From NCBI GenBank assembly GCA_027322375.1, contig DAHVRS010000509.1, forward strand, positions 1 to 7,285: a stretch of DNA of 7,285 bases, written 5' to 3'. Below the pieces are notes generated by a model. The model saw nothing but the letters and a program-made list of their open reading frames with translations. It did no database searches and had not been told where the DNA came from. Below, piece by piece: positions 1-5,590 of this stretch (within the stretch, counting starts at the first letter, position 1; each line of letters opens with the position of its first letter). A program made the translations under genes and the position numbers. This DNA comes from Brachybacterium sp. GTDB lineage: Bacteria > Actinomycetota > Actinomycetes > Actinomycetales > Dermabacteraceae.

Positions 1-781
1 GCACGGCCTGGGCGCCGGCACGCTGTGCTGCGGCGGTGGCGAGCGAGGGCTCGGGGGCGAAGAAGGACAGCGTCGAGTAGCCCCAGTAGTTCGGCAGGCC
101 CAGCCGGGTCAGGTGCGGCTCGTCCATCGAGGCGTGGATCGGCAGCAGCTCGACGCTCGTCACGCCCAGCTCGCGCAGGTACGAGGTGATCGCCGGGTGG
201 CCGAGGCCCGCGTAGGTGCCGCGCAGCTCGGGCGGCAGGGCAGGATGGCGCTGGGTGAGGCCCTTGACGTGCGCCTCGTAGATCACGCGTGCGTCGCGGT
301 CCACGGCGGGCGGCTGATCGCCCTGCCAGTCGAAGCGGTCCGTGACCACCTCGGACCACACGGCGGTGTCCGCCTCGTCAGCCTCGCGGGGGCGCGGCAC
401 CTCGCCGAGCGGGCGCAGCATCGCATCGACCTCGAAGGGGAAGAAGGCGCTCAGCAGCGGGGAGGAGTGGGAGAGCCCGCGGCCGCGCGGATCCAGCAGG
501 AGCCGGTGCGGTGTGGTGACCAGGCCCGCACCGGGATCCCAGGGGCCGCTCGCGCGCAGCCCGTACCGGGTGCCGGGGACCATGTCGGTGACGTGGTCCC
601 AGTGCAGGTCGCCGTCCACGTGGCGGAGGCGCTGGCGGTGCTCGGCGCTGCCGCGGCGGAGGCAGAGGTCGATGTGCTCGGCGCGCGGCGCGGCGACGGC
701 GAAGGTGCCGTGCCCGGTCTCGTCCACGCGCAGCCCCGGCGAGGTCGGCGGGACCGAGGAGGGCAGGGAAGGGACGCGCAT
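1..781 (-). CDS. glgX: GlgX-type glycogen debranching enzyme, N-terminal part (runs off left edge)
   Basis: The enzyme would hydrolyse alpha-1,6 branch points of glycogen or limit dextrin in the cytoplasm. I translated it from ATG 781 leftwards; 260 complete codons lie in the window without a stop. Residues about 15-100 resemble the CBM48/isoamylase N-terminal domain (GLRVDETGHGTFAVAAP, then PGTRYGLRASGPWDP). The GH13 barrel begins with VIYEAHVKGLT (V166), followed by LRGTYAGLGHPA, VELLPIHA and NYWGY (N231), a series typical of GlgX. TreZ has a different sequence at the first barrel strand. The catalytic Asp/Glu residues lie beyond the edge, since family members are about 700 residues long. 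The start is the first ATG before the CBM48 domain. No good Shine-Dalgarno precedes it, and the mRNA may be leaderless. The gene is transcribed divergently from the MoxR operon and no functional link is evident. Confidence 0.88.
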   Translation of the reverse strand, partial: MRVPSLPSSVPPTSPGLRVDETGHGTFAVAAPRAEHIDLCLRRGSAEHRQRLRHVDGDLHWDHVTDMVPGTRYGLRASGPWDPGAGLVTTPHRLLLDPRGRGLSHSSPLLSAFFPFEVDAMLRPLGEVPRPREADEADTAVWSEVVTDRFDWQGDQPPAVDRDARVIYEAHVKGLTQRHPALPPELRGTYAGLGHPAITSYLRELGVTSVELLPIHASMDEPHLTRLGLPNYWGYSTLSFFAPEPSLATAAAQRAGAQAV

Positions 782-787
782 TGCTGC

Positions 788-793
788 ATTGTC
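788..793 (-). promoter_or_regulatory. possible -10 element for a leaderless glgX transcript
   Basis: On the minus strand GACAAT (4 of 6 matches to TATAAT) lies exactly where its +1 would be the A of the glgX ATG at 781. No Shine-Dalgarno is found at normal spacing; the nearest purine run, GGGA, is about 12 bases away. Leaderless mRNAs are common in actinobacteria. No -35 element is recognisable, so this is a weak inference. Confidence 0.25.
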
Positions 794-806
794 CCATCGC
801 GACCCG

Positions 807-835
807 CCCGCGCGTCGGCCCCGTCCCCGCGCGGG
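807..835. repeat. 8-bp perfect inverted repeat in the divergent intergenic region
   Basis: CCCGCGCG (807-814) is the exact reverse complement of CGCGCGGG (828-835), with a 13-base spacer. It lies between glgX and the MoxR operon, just upstream of the candidate -10 at 849-854. It could be an operator or a hairpin. Both arms are pure G/C in G/C-rich DNA, so chance is a serious alternative. Confidence 0.3.
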
Positions 836-848
836 TCCGGGGTGCCGC

Positions 849-854
849 TAGGAT
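849..854 (+). promoter_or_regulatory. candidate -10 element for the MoxR operon
   Basis: TAGGAT matches the actinobacterial TANNNT -10 pattern and is one of very few AT-containing hexamers between 800 and 1026. It would put +1 near 861, giving a 5' leader of about 166 bases to the ATPase start. There is no recognisable -35 hexamer 16-18 bases upstream. Confidence 0.28.
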
Positions 855-961
855 CGTCGCGGTGGTCGACACCTCCGCGCCCGCGGAAGGGGAGACCGTC
901 CGCGCCGGCGACCGCCGGGCCGCGGCACGACGGCCGTCGCGGGAGGGGCTCGGCGCACCGG

Positions 962-979
962 GTCCGGGACGCGCCGGAC
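962..979 (+). repeat. short hairpin upstream of the leader ORF
   Basis: GTCCGG (962-967) and CCGGAC (974-979) form a perfect 6-bp stem with a 6-base loop, ending six bases before the GGAGGGA ribosome binding site of the leader ORF. There is no U-tract, so it is not an intrinsic terminator. It might influence translation initiation, but a stem this short can occur by chance in this composition. Confidence 0.25.
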
Positions 980-985
980 GCCATC

Positions 986-992
986 GGAGGGA
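986..992 (+). promoter_or_regulatory. strong ribosome binding site of the leader ORF
   Basis: GGAGGGA is a near-ideal Shine-Dalgarno with 5 bases between it and ATG 998. It is closer to the consensus than the site serving the ATPase start, and it is the main reason for taking the 10-codon leader ORF seriously. Confidence 0.5.
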
Positions 993-997
993 CCGAG

Positions 998-1030
998 ATG
1001 AACGCACGACGGGGGAGCCGCAGCGCATGA
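998..1030 (+). CDS. possible 10-residue leader peptide overlapping the ATPase start
   Basis: ATG 998 follows a strong Shine-Dalgarno and opens a 10-codon frame encoding MNARRGSRSA. Its TGA (1028-1030) overlaps the ATG of the MoxR-family gene (1027-1029) in an ATGA arrangement, the same junction type used between the fifth and sixth operon genes. The frame differs from that of the ATPase, so it is not an N-terminal extension. The ATPase ribosome binding site lies inside it. I infer a translated mini-cistron that could couple or tune ATPase synthesis. The peptide is arginine-rich (3 of 10) but has no run of one amino acid that would suggest classical attenuation. It could be a chance ORF; I know of no homologue. 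Confidence 0.35.
   Translation: MNARRGSRSA
1011..1017 (+). promoter_or_regulatory. ribosome binding site that fixes the ATPase start at 1027
   Basis: GGGGGAG lies 9 bases before ATG 1027. The reading frame is open upstream to 781, but that part has no comparable site and translates to Arg/Ala/Pro-rich sequence unlike any domain, so 1027 is preferred. Confidence 0.6.
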
Positions 1031-1107
1031 GCATTCCACCCAGCCCGCAGCCCGGGGGACCGGCACGACCCGCCGCGTCCGGCCACGGCACTGCCTCGGG
1101 GCACCCT

Positions 1108-1141
1108 GCCCCGTCGGCCCAGCAGGCCCCGTCGGCCCAGC
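1108..1141 (+). repeat. 18-bp-period tandem repeat in the ATPase N-terminal tail
   Basis: The 16-mer GCCCCGTCGGCCCAGC occurs at 1108-1123 and again at 1126-1141. It encodes two copies of APSAQ followed by Q or P. This looks like a slippage duplication in a disordered Pro/Ala tail, with no effect expected on the ATPase core. Confidence 0.7.
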
Positions 1142-1743
1142 CGGCCCCTCGCAGGAGCGGCGGCTTCGCCCCCTCGGGGCCGGCGATCTCGCCCGGTGAC
1201 CTCGAGCGCGCCACCTCGATCATCTCCACCATCTCGGGGGTCTTCCGCTCCCGGGTCGTGGGCCAGGAGAACCTGCGACTGACGCTGCTCGCCGCGCTCG
1301 CCGCGGGCGGTCACGTGCTGCTGGAGTCGGTGCCGGGCCTCGCGAAGACGACGGCCGCGAGCGCGCTCGCTTCCTCGATCACGGGCTCCTTCGCCCGCAT
1401 CCAGTGCACCCCGGACCTCATGCCGAACGACATCATCGGCACGCAGATCTTCAACTACGGCTCCGGCACCTTCACCACCCAGCTGGGCCCGGTGCACGCG
1501 AACGTCGTGCTGCTGGACGAGATCAACCGCTCCAGCGCGAAGACGCAGTCCGCGATGCTCGAGGCGATGCAGGAGAAGCAGACCTCGATCGGGGGTGAGG
1601 TGTACCGCCTGCCCGAGCCGTTCATGGTGCTCGCGACCCAGAACCCGATCGAGGAGGAGGGCACCTACGTCCTCCCCGAGGCGCAGATGGACCGCTTCCT
1701 CATGAAGGAGATCCTCACCTACCCGCGCCCCGCCGATGAGCAC

Positions 1744-1746
1744 TAG
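1744..1746 (+). other. in-frame amber codon within the MoxR-family ATPase
   Basis: The codons read GAT GAG CAC TAG ATC CTC GAC CGC. MoxR proteins usually have an acidic residue, then a hydrophobic-Leu-Asp-Arg segment here, so a GAG to TAG single-base change is the simplest explanation; CAG to TAG is also one step. There is no insertion or deletion, because the frame is the same on both sides. Confidence 0.9.
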
Positions 1747-2166
1747 ATCCTCGACCGCTCCACCTCCGGCAGCCTCACCGGCCCGCGCGAGCCCGTGGGC
1801 TCGGTCTCCCTCGAGGATGTCCGCTTCCTGCAGACGATGGTGGACCAGGTCCACGTGGACCCGGCGGTCAAGCGCTACATCATCGACCTGGTCTTCACCA
1901 CGCGCGGCTCCGGCCCGCGCCCGGTCCCGAACCTCACCCAGTCGGTGCGCGTGGGCGCGAGCCCCCGCGGCTCCCTCGCGCTCATGCGGGTGGGGCAGGC
2001 GCACGCCCTGCTGCAGGGCCGCGACTACGTCACCCCCGATGACGTGCGCGCGATGCGCTACGGGGTGCTGCGCCACCGTCTCGTGCTCACCTTCGACGCG
2101 CTCGCCAGCGGCATCAAGCCCGAGCAGATCATCGACGCGGTGTTCCACGCCGTGCCGATGCCCTGA
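1747..2166 (+). other. orphaned C-terminal lid of the MoxR-family ATPase
   Basis: This segment encodes the helical AAA lid of the interrupted ATPase, including LTQSVRVGASPRGSLAL (R314 of the full frame) and YVTPDDVRAMRYGVLRHR, a typical MoxR C-terminus. Independent translation would have to start at GTG 1795 or a later internal codon. No Shine-Dalgarno precedes GTG 1795, so a separate functional lid protein is unlikely. If made, it would be about 123 residues. Ribosome loss at the TAG could also reduce expression of the following genes through polarity, although the DUF58 gene has its own strong ribosome binding site. Confidence 0.75.
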
Positions 2167-2183
2167 GCGCGGAGGGCTCGCCG

Positions 2184-3080
2184 ATGGCCGCCTCGCTCCT
2201 GACCCGGGTCAAGGCCCGGGTGGACCTGCACACCTCGAACAGGGCGCGCGGACTGATCCAGGGCCGCGGACGCTCGCTGTTCAAGGGCGGCGGCGAGGAC
2301 TTCGACGACCTGAAGTACTACCAGCCCGGGGACAAGATCTCCGACATCGACTGGAAGGCGACCGCCCGCTCCGGCGAGCCTCTCATCCGGCGCTTCAACG
2401 AGGAGCGGGTGCGGCACCTCTCGATCGTCGCGGACACCTCCTCGGCGATGGCCGCGACCGCTGGCGACGGCTCCTCGAAGCGGGACGCGATGATCCTCGC
2501 CGCCGGCATGATCTGCTATCTCGCCCAGCAGAACGGTGACCTGGTGGGGCTCGTCGCGGGCAGTGAGGATCGCCCCCTCCAGCTGCCCTCCCGTTCGAGC
2601 GACGGCCATCTCGAGCTGCTGCTGCGCACTGCCCAGCAGGCGACCACCACCGCCTCGCCCGCGCCGGACAGCGCCTGGCTGCTCCAGCGCGCATTCCGCG
2701 TCACCTCCCGCTCGACCCTGATGACGATCATCACCGACGAGGCGCACCCCGTCGTGGAGGACTTCACGCTGCTGCGCCGCCTGACCACCCGTCACGACGT
2801 GATCATGGTGCGGATCGCGGACGCGGACCCGCTGCAGTCCGGGGCGCTGGACCACGACGTGGTCGACGTCGCCTCGCCGCGCGAGATCGGCGGCCTGGTG
2901 CGCACCTCCGCGCGGGTCCAGCAGGATGTCGCCGCCTACCGCCGCGCCCGCCGCGAGGGCATCGAGGAGATGCTGGACCGACTGCACATCAGCCACATGC
3001 TCACCCAGGGGGAGAGCACCGTGGTGGACGACATGATCGCCCTGCTGCGATCGAGGGAGTACCGCCGTGCCCGTTCCTGA
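2184..3080 (+). CDS. DUF58 domain protein (VWA-like partner of MoxR)
   Basis: This 298-residue protein has no signal peptide or membrane segment and is predicted cytoplasmic. Residues about 30-75 carry the DUF58 signature: GRGRSLFKGGGEDFDDLKYYQPGD..SDIDWKATAR, followed by LIRRFNEER. The VWA-like fold follows. Its first MIDAS loop reads DTSSAM (D84, S86, A88), so the third canonical position of DxSxS is Ala, not Ser, and metal binding may be weakened. DUF58 proteins are nearly always encoded beside MoxR ATPases and are thought to be their direct partners, but no biochemical activity is established. The start is ATG 2184, 7 bases after GGAGGG (2171-2176). The 3' end overlaps the next gene by 14 bases, which suggests coupled translation. 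I am confident of the family; the specific role is unknown. Confidence 0.93.
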   Translation: MAASLLTRVKARVDLHTSNRARGLIQGRGRSLFKGGGEDFDDLKYYQPGDKISDIDWKATARSGEPLIRRFNEERVRHLSIVADTSSAMAATAGDGSSKRDAMILAAGMICYLAQQNGDLVGLVAGSEDRPLQLPSRSSDGHLELLLRTAQQATTTASPAPDSAWLLQRAFRVTSRSTLMTIITDEAHPVVEDFTLLRRLTTRHDVIMVRIADADPLQSGALDHDVVDVASPREIGGLVRTSARVQQDVAAYRRARREGIEEMLDRLHISHMLTQGESTVVDDMIALLRSREYRRARS

Positions 3081-3582
3081 GCTGCTGCGCGGGGCCGCTG
3101 GCGTGCTGCTGGCCGAGCCTGCCCCGCCCGAGATCATCACCCCGCCCCAGTACTCGATCGCCTGGCTGATCCTCGCGGTGCTGTGCCTGCTGGTGATCAC
3201 CGCGCTGATCGTCGGCACGCTGCGGATCACGCGCGCGATCGAGAAGCGTCTCGCCTACCGGCGCCGCCCCGATGACGTCGAGTCGCTGAAGGCGGAGTTC
3301 CTCCGCACCGTCAATAACATCGCGGACCGGCACGAGGCCGGGGAGGTGGACGCCCGCGCCGGGCACCATGAGCTCACCGCGGTGATGCGCCGCTTCGTGC
3401 GCCGCACCACCGGACACGACGTCACCAGCCAGGACCTCGCCACCCTCCTCGCCGATCCGCGCACGCGGAGCGTCGGCGAGCTCATCGGCGAGCTGTACGA
3501 GCCGGACTTCGCGCGCGACCCCGAGCACGACCTCGAGGACTCGGTGCGCAAGGCGCGGGAGGTGATCCGCGCATGGTCATGA
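3067..3582 (+). CDS. small single-pass membrane protein of the MoxR/Bat operon
   Basis: I do not recognise a named family for this 171-residue protein. It has a short outer N-terminus, one strong hydrophobic segment (about 31-53, SIAWLILAVLCLLVITALIV), then a basic stretch (RITRAIEKRLAYRRR). The remaining 110 residues are charged and mostly helical. The positive-inside rule puts that C-terminal part in the cytoplasm. Its place between the DUF58 and VWA genes is where other Bat operons carry BatD-like or small membrane proteins, but it is much shorter than BatD and lacks BatD-like outer domains. It could link the cytoplasmic ATPase/DUF58 pair to the membrane VWA proteins. The start is GTG 3067, 7 bases after GAGGGAG (3053-3059), inside the end of the DUF58 gene. 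It overlaps the next gene by 10 bases. Confidence 0.82.
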   Translation: MPVPELLRGAAGVLLAEPAPPEIITPPQYSIAWLILAVLCLLVITALIVGTLRITRAIEKRLAYRRRPDDVESLKAEFLRTVNNIADRHEAGEVDARAGHHELTAVMRRFVRRTTGHDVTSQDLATLLADPRTRSVGELIGELYEPDFARDPEHDLEDSVRKAREVIRAWS

Positions 3583-4595
3583 CCTTCTGGTGGGTCACCG
3601 CACTGCTGCTGATCGCCGCGCTCGTGGTCTGGGGGATCACCTTCTGGCACCGCCGTGCGCTGCGCCGCGCCCCCGTGCTGGTGGCGAACTCGCAGTACAT
3701 GGACCGGATCCCGAGCTTCGTGCGGGCCCAGCGCCTCGCCCGCGCGGTGCGCGTCGCCCAGGTGGGCGTGGCCGTGCTCGGCGTGCTCGCCGCCTCGGTG
3801 CTCTCCGGCCGGATCGCGTCCGAGCGCATCGAGACGCCCGAGTTCGCCTCGCGCGACATCGTGCTGTGCCTGGACGTGTCCGGGTCGATGTACGAGTACG
3901 ACACCGAGATCCTGGAGACCTTCGCCCAGCTCGTGGACACCTTCGAGGGGGAGCGGGTGGCGCTGTCGATCTTCAACTCGACCAGCCGCACCGTCTTCCC
4001 GCTCACCAACGACTACGACCTGATCCGGCGCGAGCTCGAGTCCGGCGCCGAGGCGATCGACTTCGACGAGTTCGGCTACCGCCTGGGCACCCGCGACTAT
4101 CCCCAGGAGAAGGTCCGCCAGTACGTGGACTTCGTCGAGGGCACCCGCGGCATCCCCGATGAGGCCTCCGTGGTGCCCGACGGCCTCGCCTCCTGCGCAC
4201 AGGTCTTCGACCAGGCGGAGGAGGACCGCTCACGCTCGATCATCTTCGCGACCGACAACGAGGTCAACGGCACCCCGATCTTCACCCTCCAGGAGGCGGC
4301 GGACCGCGCCAGCTCTCGCGAGATCGACCTCTACACCTTCTATCCCGGGGCCTACGAGTGCGGCCCCACCTGCGCGGAGGAGCTGCGGGAAGTCACCGAG
4401 GGGACGGGCGGGAAGATGTACGAGTCCTCGGACCCGGAGGCGATCCCCTCGATCATCCAGCAGATCCAGAAGAGCCAGGCCCAGGTGATGGGTGCGACCC
4501 CCACCGTGATCCGCACCGACCATCCCGGACCCGCCTTCGTGCTCACCTTCCTCTCCCTCGTGGGGATCCTCGTGCTGGGATGGAGGGCTCGCTGA
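3573..4595 (+). CDS. membrane-anchored VWA protein, BatA-like
   Basis: This 340-residue protein has hydrophobic segments at about 5-24 and 60-78, a VWA domain from about 94 to 300, and a C-terminal segment at 321-337, the usual BatA/BatB layout. Basic residues between the first two segments (HRRALRR, then RAQRLARAVR) place that loop inside and the VWA domain outside. The MIDAS is intact: DVSGSM (D101, S103, S105). The later acidic MIDAS residue is in ATDNE (D228), with Asn where most relatives have Gly. C263 and C267 in YECGPTCAEE, plus C208, lie in the predicted outer domain and might form a disulphide. VWA domains of this type bind protein partners through metal; the partner is unknown. ATG 3573 lies 10 bases after GGGAGG (3557-3562) and is preferred over in-frame ATG 3579. 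The stop overlaps the next start by one base. Confidence 0.9.
   Translation: MVMTFWWVTALLLIAALVVWGITFWHRRALRRAPVLVANSQYMDRIPSFVRAQRLARAVRVAQVGVAVLGVLAASVLSGRIASERIETPEFASRDIVLCLDVSGSMYEYDTEILETFAQLVDTFEGERVALSIFNSTSRTVFPLTNDYDLIRRELESGAEAIDFDEFGYRLGTRDYPQEKVRQYVDFVEGTRGIPDEASVVPDGLASCAQVFDQAEEDRSRSIIFATDNEVNGTPIFTLQEAADRASSREIDLYTFYPGAYECGPTCAEELREVTEGTGGKMYESSDPEAIPSIIQQIQKSQAQVMGATPTVIRTDHPGPAFVLTFLSLVGILVLGWRAR
4582..4587 (+). promoter_or_regulatory. ribosome binding site that fixes the second VWA start at 4595
   Basis: GGAGGG lies 7 bases before ATG 4595. The frame is open from 4358, but that upstream part lies inside the first VWA gene and is only a shadow frame. The in-frame ATG at 4580 lies immediately before this site and cannot use it. 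Confidence 0.75.
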
Positions 4596-5590
4596 TGCAT
4601 CTCCAGCCCCTCATGCCCCTGTGGACACTGATCCCGCTGTTCACCGCGATGCTCGCGGTGTGCCTCGTGCTGCTGGTGCGCCGCGGGCGGCAGCGCCCCG
4701 CCTGGATCCGTCGCACTCTCATGGTGCTGCTCCTGCTCGCGGTCGCGCTGCGCCCGGTGACCCCGCTGGACGGCGAGCAGACCGAGCGCATGAACGCTAA
4801 CGTCTTCTTCGTCGTGGACCGCACCGGCTCGATGAACGCCGAGGACTACGCGGACGGCCAGCCGCGCCTCGAGGGCGTCAAAGCCGACATGACCCGCATC
4901 ATGGAGATGACCGAGGGATCGCGCTACTCCGTCATCGGCTTCGACTCCGCCGCCACCCGGCAGCTGCCGCTGACCACCGACGCGGGCGCCGCGAAGGCCT
5001 GGATCGACACGCTGACCACCGAGCCCACCGCCTACTCGCAGGGCTCGAACGTGGACCGTCCGCTCGTGACGCTGATGAGCGAGATCACCGAGGCCAAGCG
5101 CGATGATCCCGATTCCAGCGTCCTGGTGTACTTCCTCACCGACGGCGAGAACACCGACGACCGCGACTCCGAGCCCTTCTCCCAGGCGGCCGGCTACATC
5201 GACGGCGGCGCGGTGCTCGGCTACGGCACCGCCGAGGGCGGCCCGATGAAGGCGCAGGGCGGGCAGGACGACGGCGAATACATCGTGGGTCCCGACGGGC
5301 AGAAGGGCCTGTCGAAGATCGACGAGCAGCAGCTGCAGCGCATCGCGGGGGAGATGGGCGTGCCCTATCTGCACCGCGATGACCCCGAGGAGCCGATCGA
5401 GGGCACGATGGAGGGGATCACGCTGAAGCCGATCCCGATGGAGTCCTCCCGCGAGGTCGCGACCTTCGAGGACTGGTACTGGATCGCTGCGATCCCGCTG
5501 GCCGCCCTGCTGATCTGGGAGCTGGGGGAGCTGACCTACCGCCTCCCGCGCAGGCTGGACCGCCACGACCTCACAGGAGGACAGGCATGA
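4595..5590 (+). CDS. membrane-anchored VWA protein, BatB-like
   Basis: This 331-residue protein has hydrophobic segments at about 9-28 and 41-52, the second rather short, separated by a strongly basic loop (RRGRQRPAWIRR). A VWA domain follows from about 68 to 270, and a C-terminal anchor lies at 294-310 (WYWIAAIPLAALLIWEL). This puts the VWA domain outside the membrane. The MIDAS reads DRTGSM (D75, T77, S79), with Thr replacing the first Ser. The later motif LTDGENTDD carries D183. It differs from the preceding VWA protein in loop lengths and MIDAS residues, so the pair is not a recent duplication. They may form a heteromeric complex, as proposed for BatA and BatB. The start is ATG 4595 in a TGATG overlap with the previous stop; the end overlaps the TPR gene by four bases (ATGA). 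Confidence 0.9.
   Translation: MHLQPLMPLWTLIPLFTAMLAVCLVLLVRRGRQRPAWIRRTLMVLLLLAVALRPVTPLDGEQTERMNANVFFVVDRTGSMNAEDYADGQPRLEGVKADMTRIMEMTEGSRYSVIGFDSAATRQLPLTTDAGAAKAWIDTLTTEPTAYSQGSNVDRPLVTLMSEITEAKRDDPDSSVLVYFLTDGENTDDRDSEPFSQAAGYIDGGAVLGYGTAEGGPMKAQGGQDDGEYIVGPDGQKGLSKIDEQQLQRIAGEMGVPYLHRDDPEEPIEGTMEGITLKPIPMESSREVATFEDWYWIAAIPLAALLIWELGELTYRLPRRLDRHDLTGGQA

Larger units (their letters stand above)
1027..2166 (+). pseudogene. MoxR-family AAA+ ATPase gene interrupted by an in-frame TAG
   Basis: MoxR ATPases are cytoplasmic AAA+ proteins thought to act as chaperones for VWA-domain partners; here the partners would be the products of the next genes. From ATG 1027 there are 379 codons to TGA 2164-2166, slightly above the usual 310-350. 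Residues 1-55 are a Pro/Ala/Ser-rich, probably disordered tail. The core then shows Walker A SVPGLAKT (101-108, K107), Walker B VVLLDEIN (D164, E165), the MoxR signature KTQSAMLEAMQE, sensor 1 ATQNP (N206) and EAQMDRF with the likely arginine finger R223. Codon 240 (1744-1746) is TAG. The frame then resumes with ILDRSTSG and the lid, including GASPRG with sensor-2 R314. Translation stopping at TAG would give 239 residues without the lid, which is unlikely to hydrolyse ATP normally. This is the first gene of the operon, 17 bases before the DUF58 gene. The family assignment is secure; whether the gene is truly broken depends on confirming that base. Confidence 0.85.

Noticed and set aside
962..979. 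Hairpin at 962-979 as a transcription terminator or riboswitch
   Set aside because: The stem is only 6 bp, no U-run follows, and no conserved riboswitch core is recognisable nearby.
781..1026. Upstream extension of the ATPase reading frame to 781
   Set aside because: The extension is Arg/Ala/Pro-rich without homology-like features, overlaps the glgX start region and lacks a good ribosome binding site, whereas ATG 1027 has one at 9 bases.
1744..1746. TAG as a pyrrolysine codon or programmed readthrough site
   Set aside because: I see no special downstream structure or context that would support recoding. Pyrrolysine use is confined to a few lineages and mainly methylamine enzymes. A point mutation or sequence error is far simpler.
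451..2148. A 565-codon open frame on the minus strand, opposite the ATPase gene and crossing the intergenic region
   Set aside because: It is an antisense shadow of high-GC coding sequence. It is rich in Arg/Gly/Ala/His with no domain, overlaps the well-supported MoxR gene and spans unrelated regions.
1736..2539. An ATG frame starting just before the TAG and running into the DUF58 gene, as a possible frameshift product
   Set aside because: Its translation is Ser/Arg/Pro-rich and matches no MoxR sequence; the true family sequence continues in the zero frame after TAG, so no frameshift is needed.
4358..4594. Upstream extension of the BatB-like reading frame
   Set aside because: It lies wholly within the BatA-like gene and is a shadow; GGAGGG at 4582-4587 points to ATG 4595.
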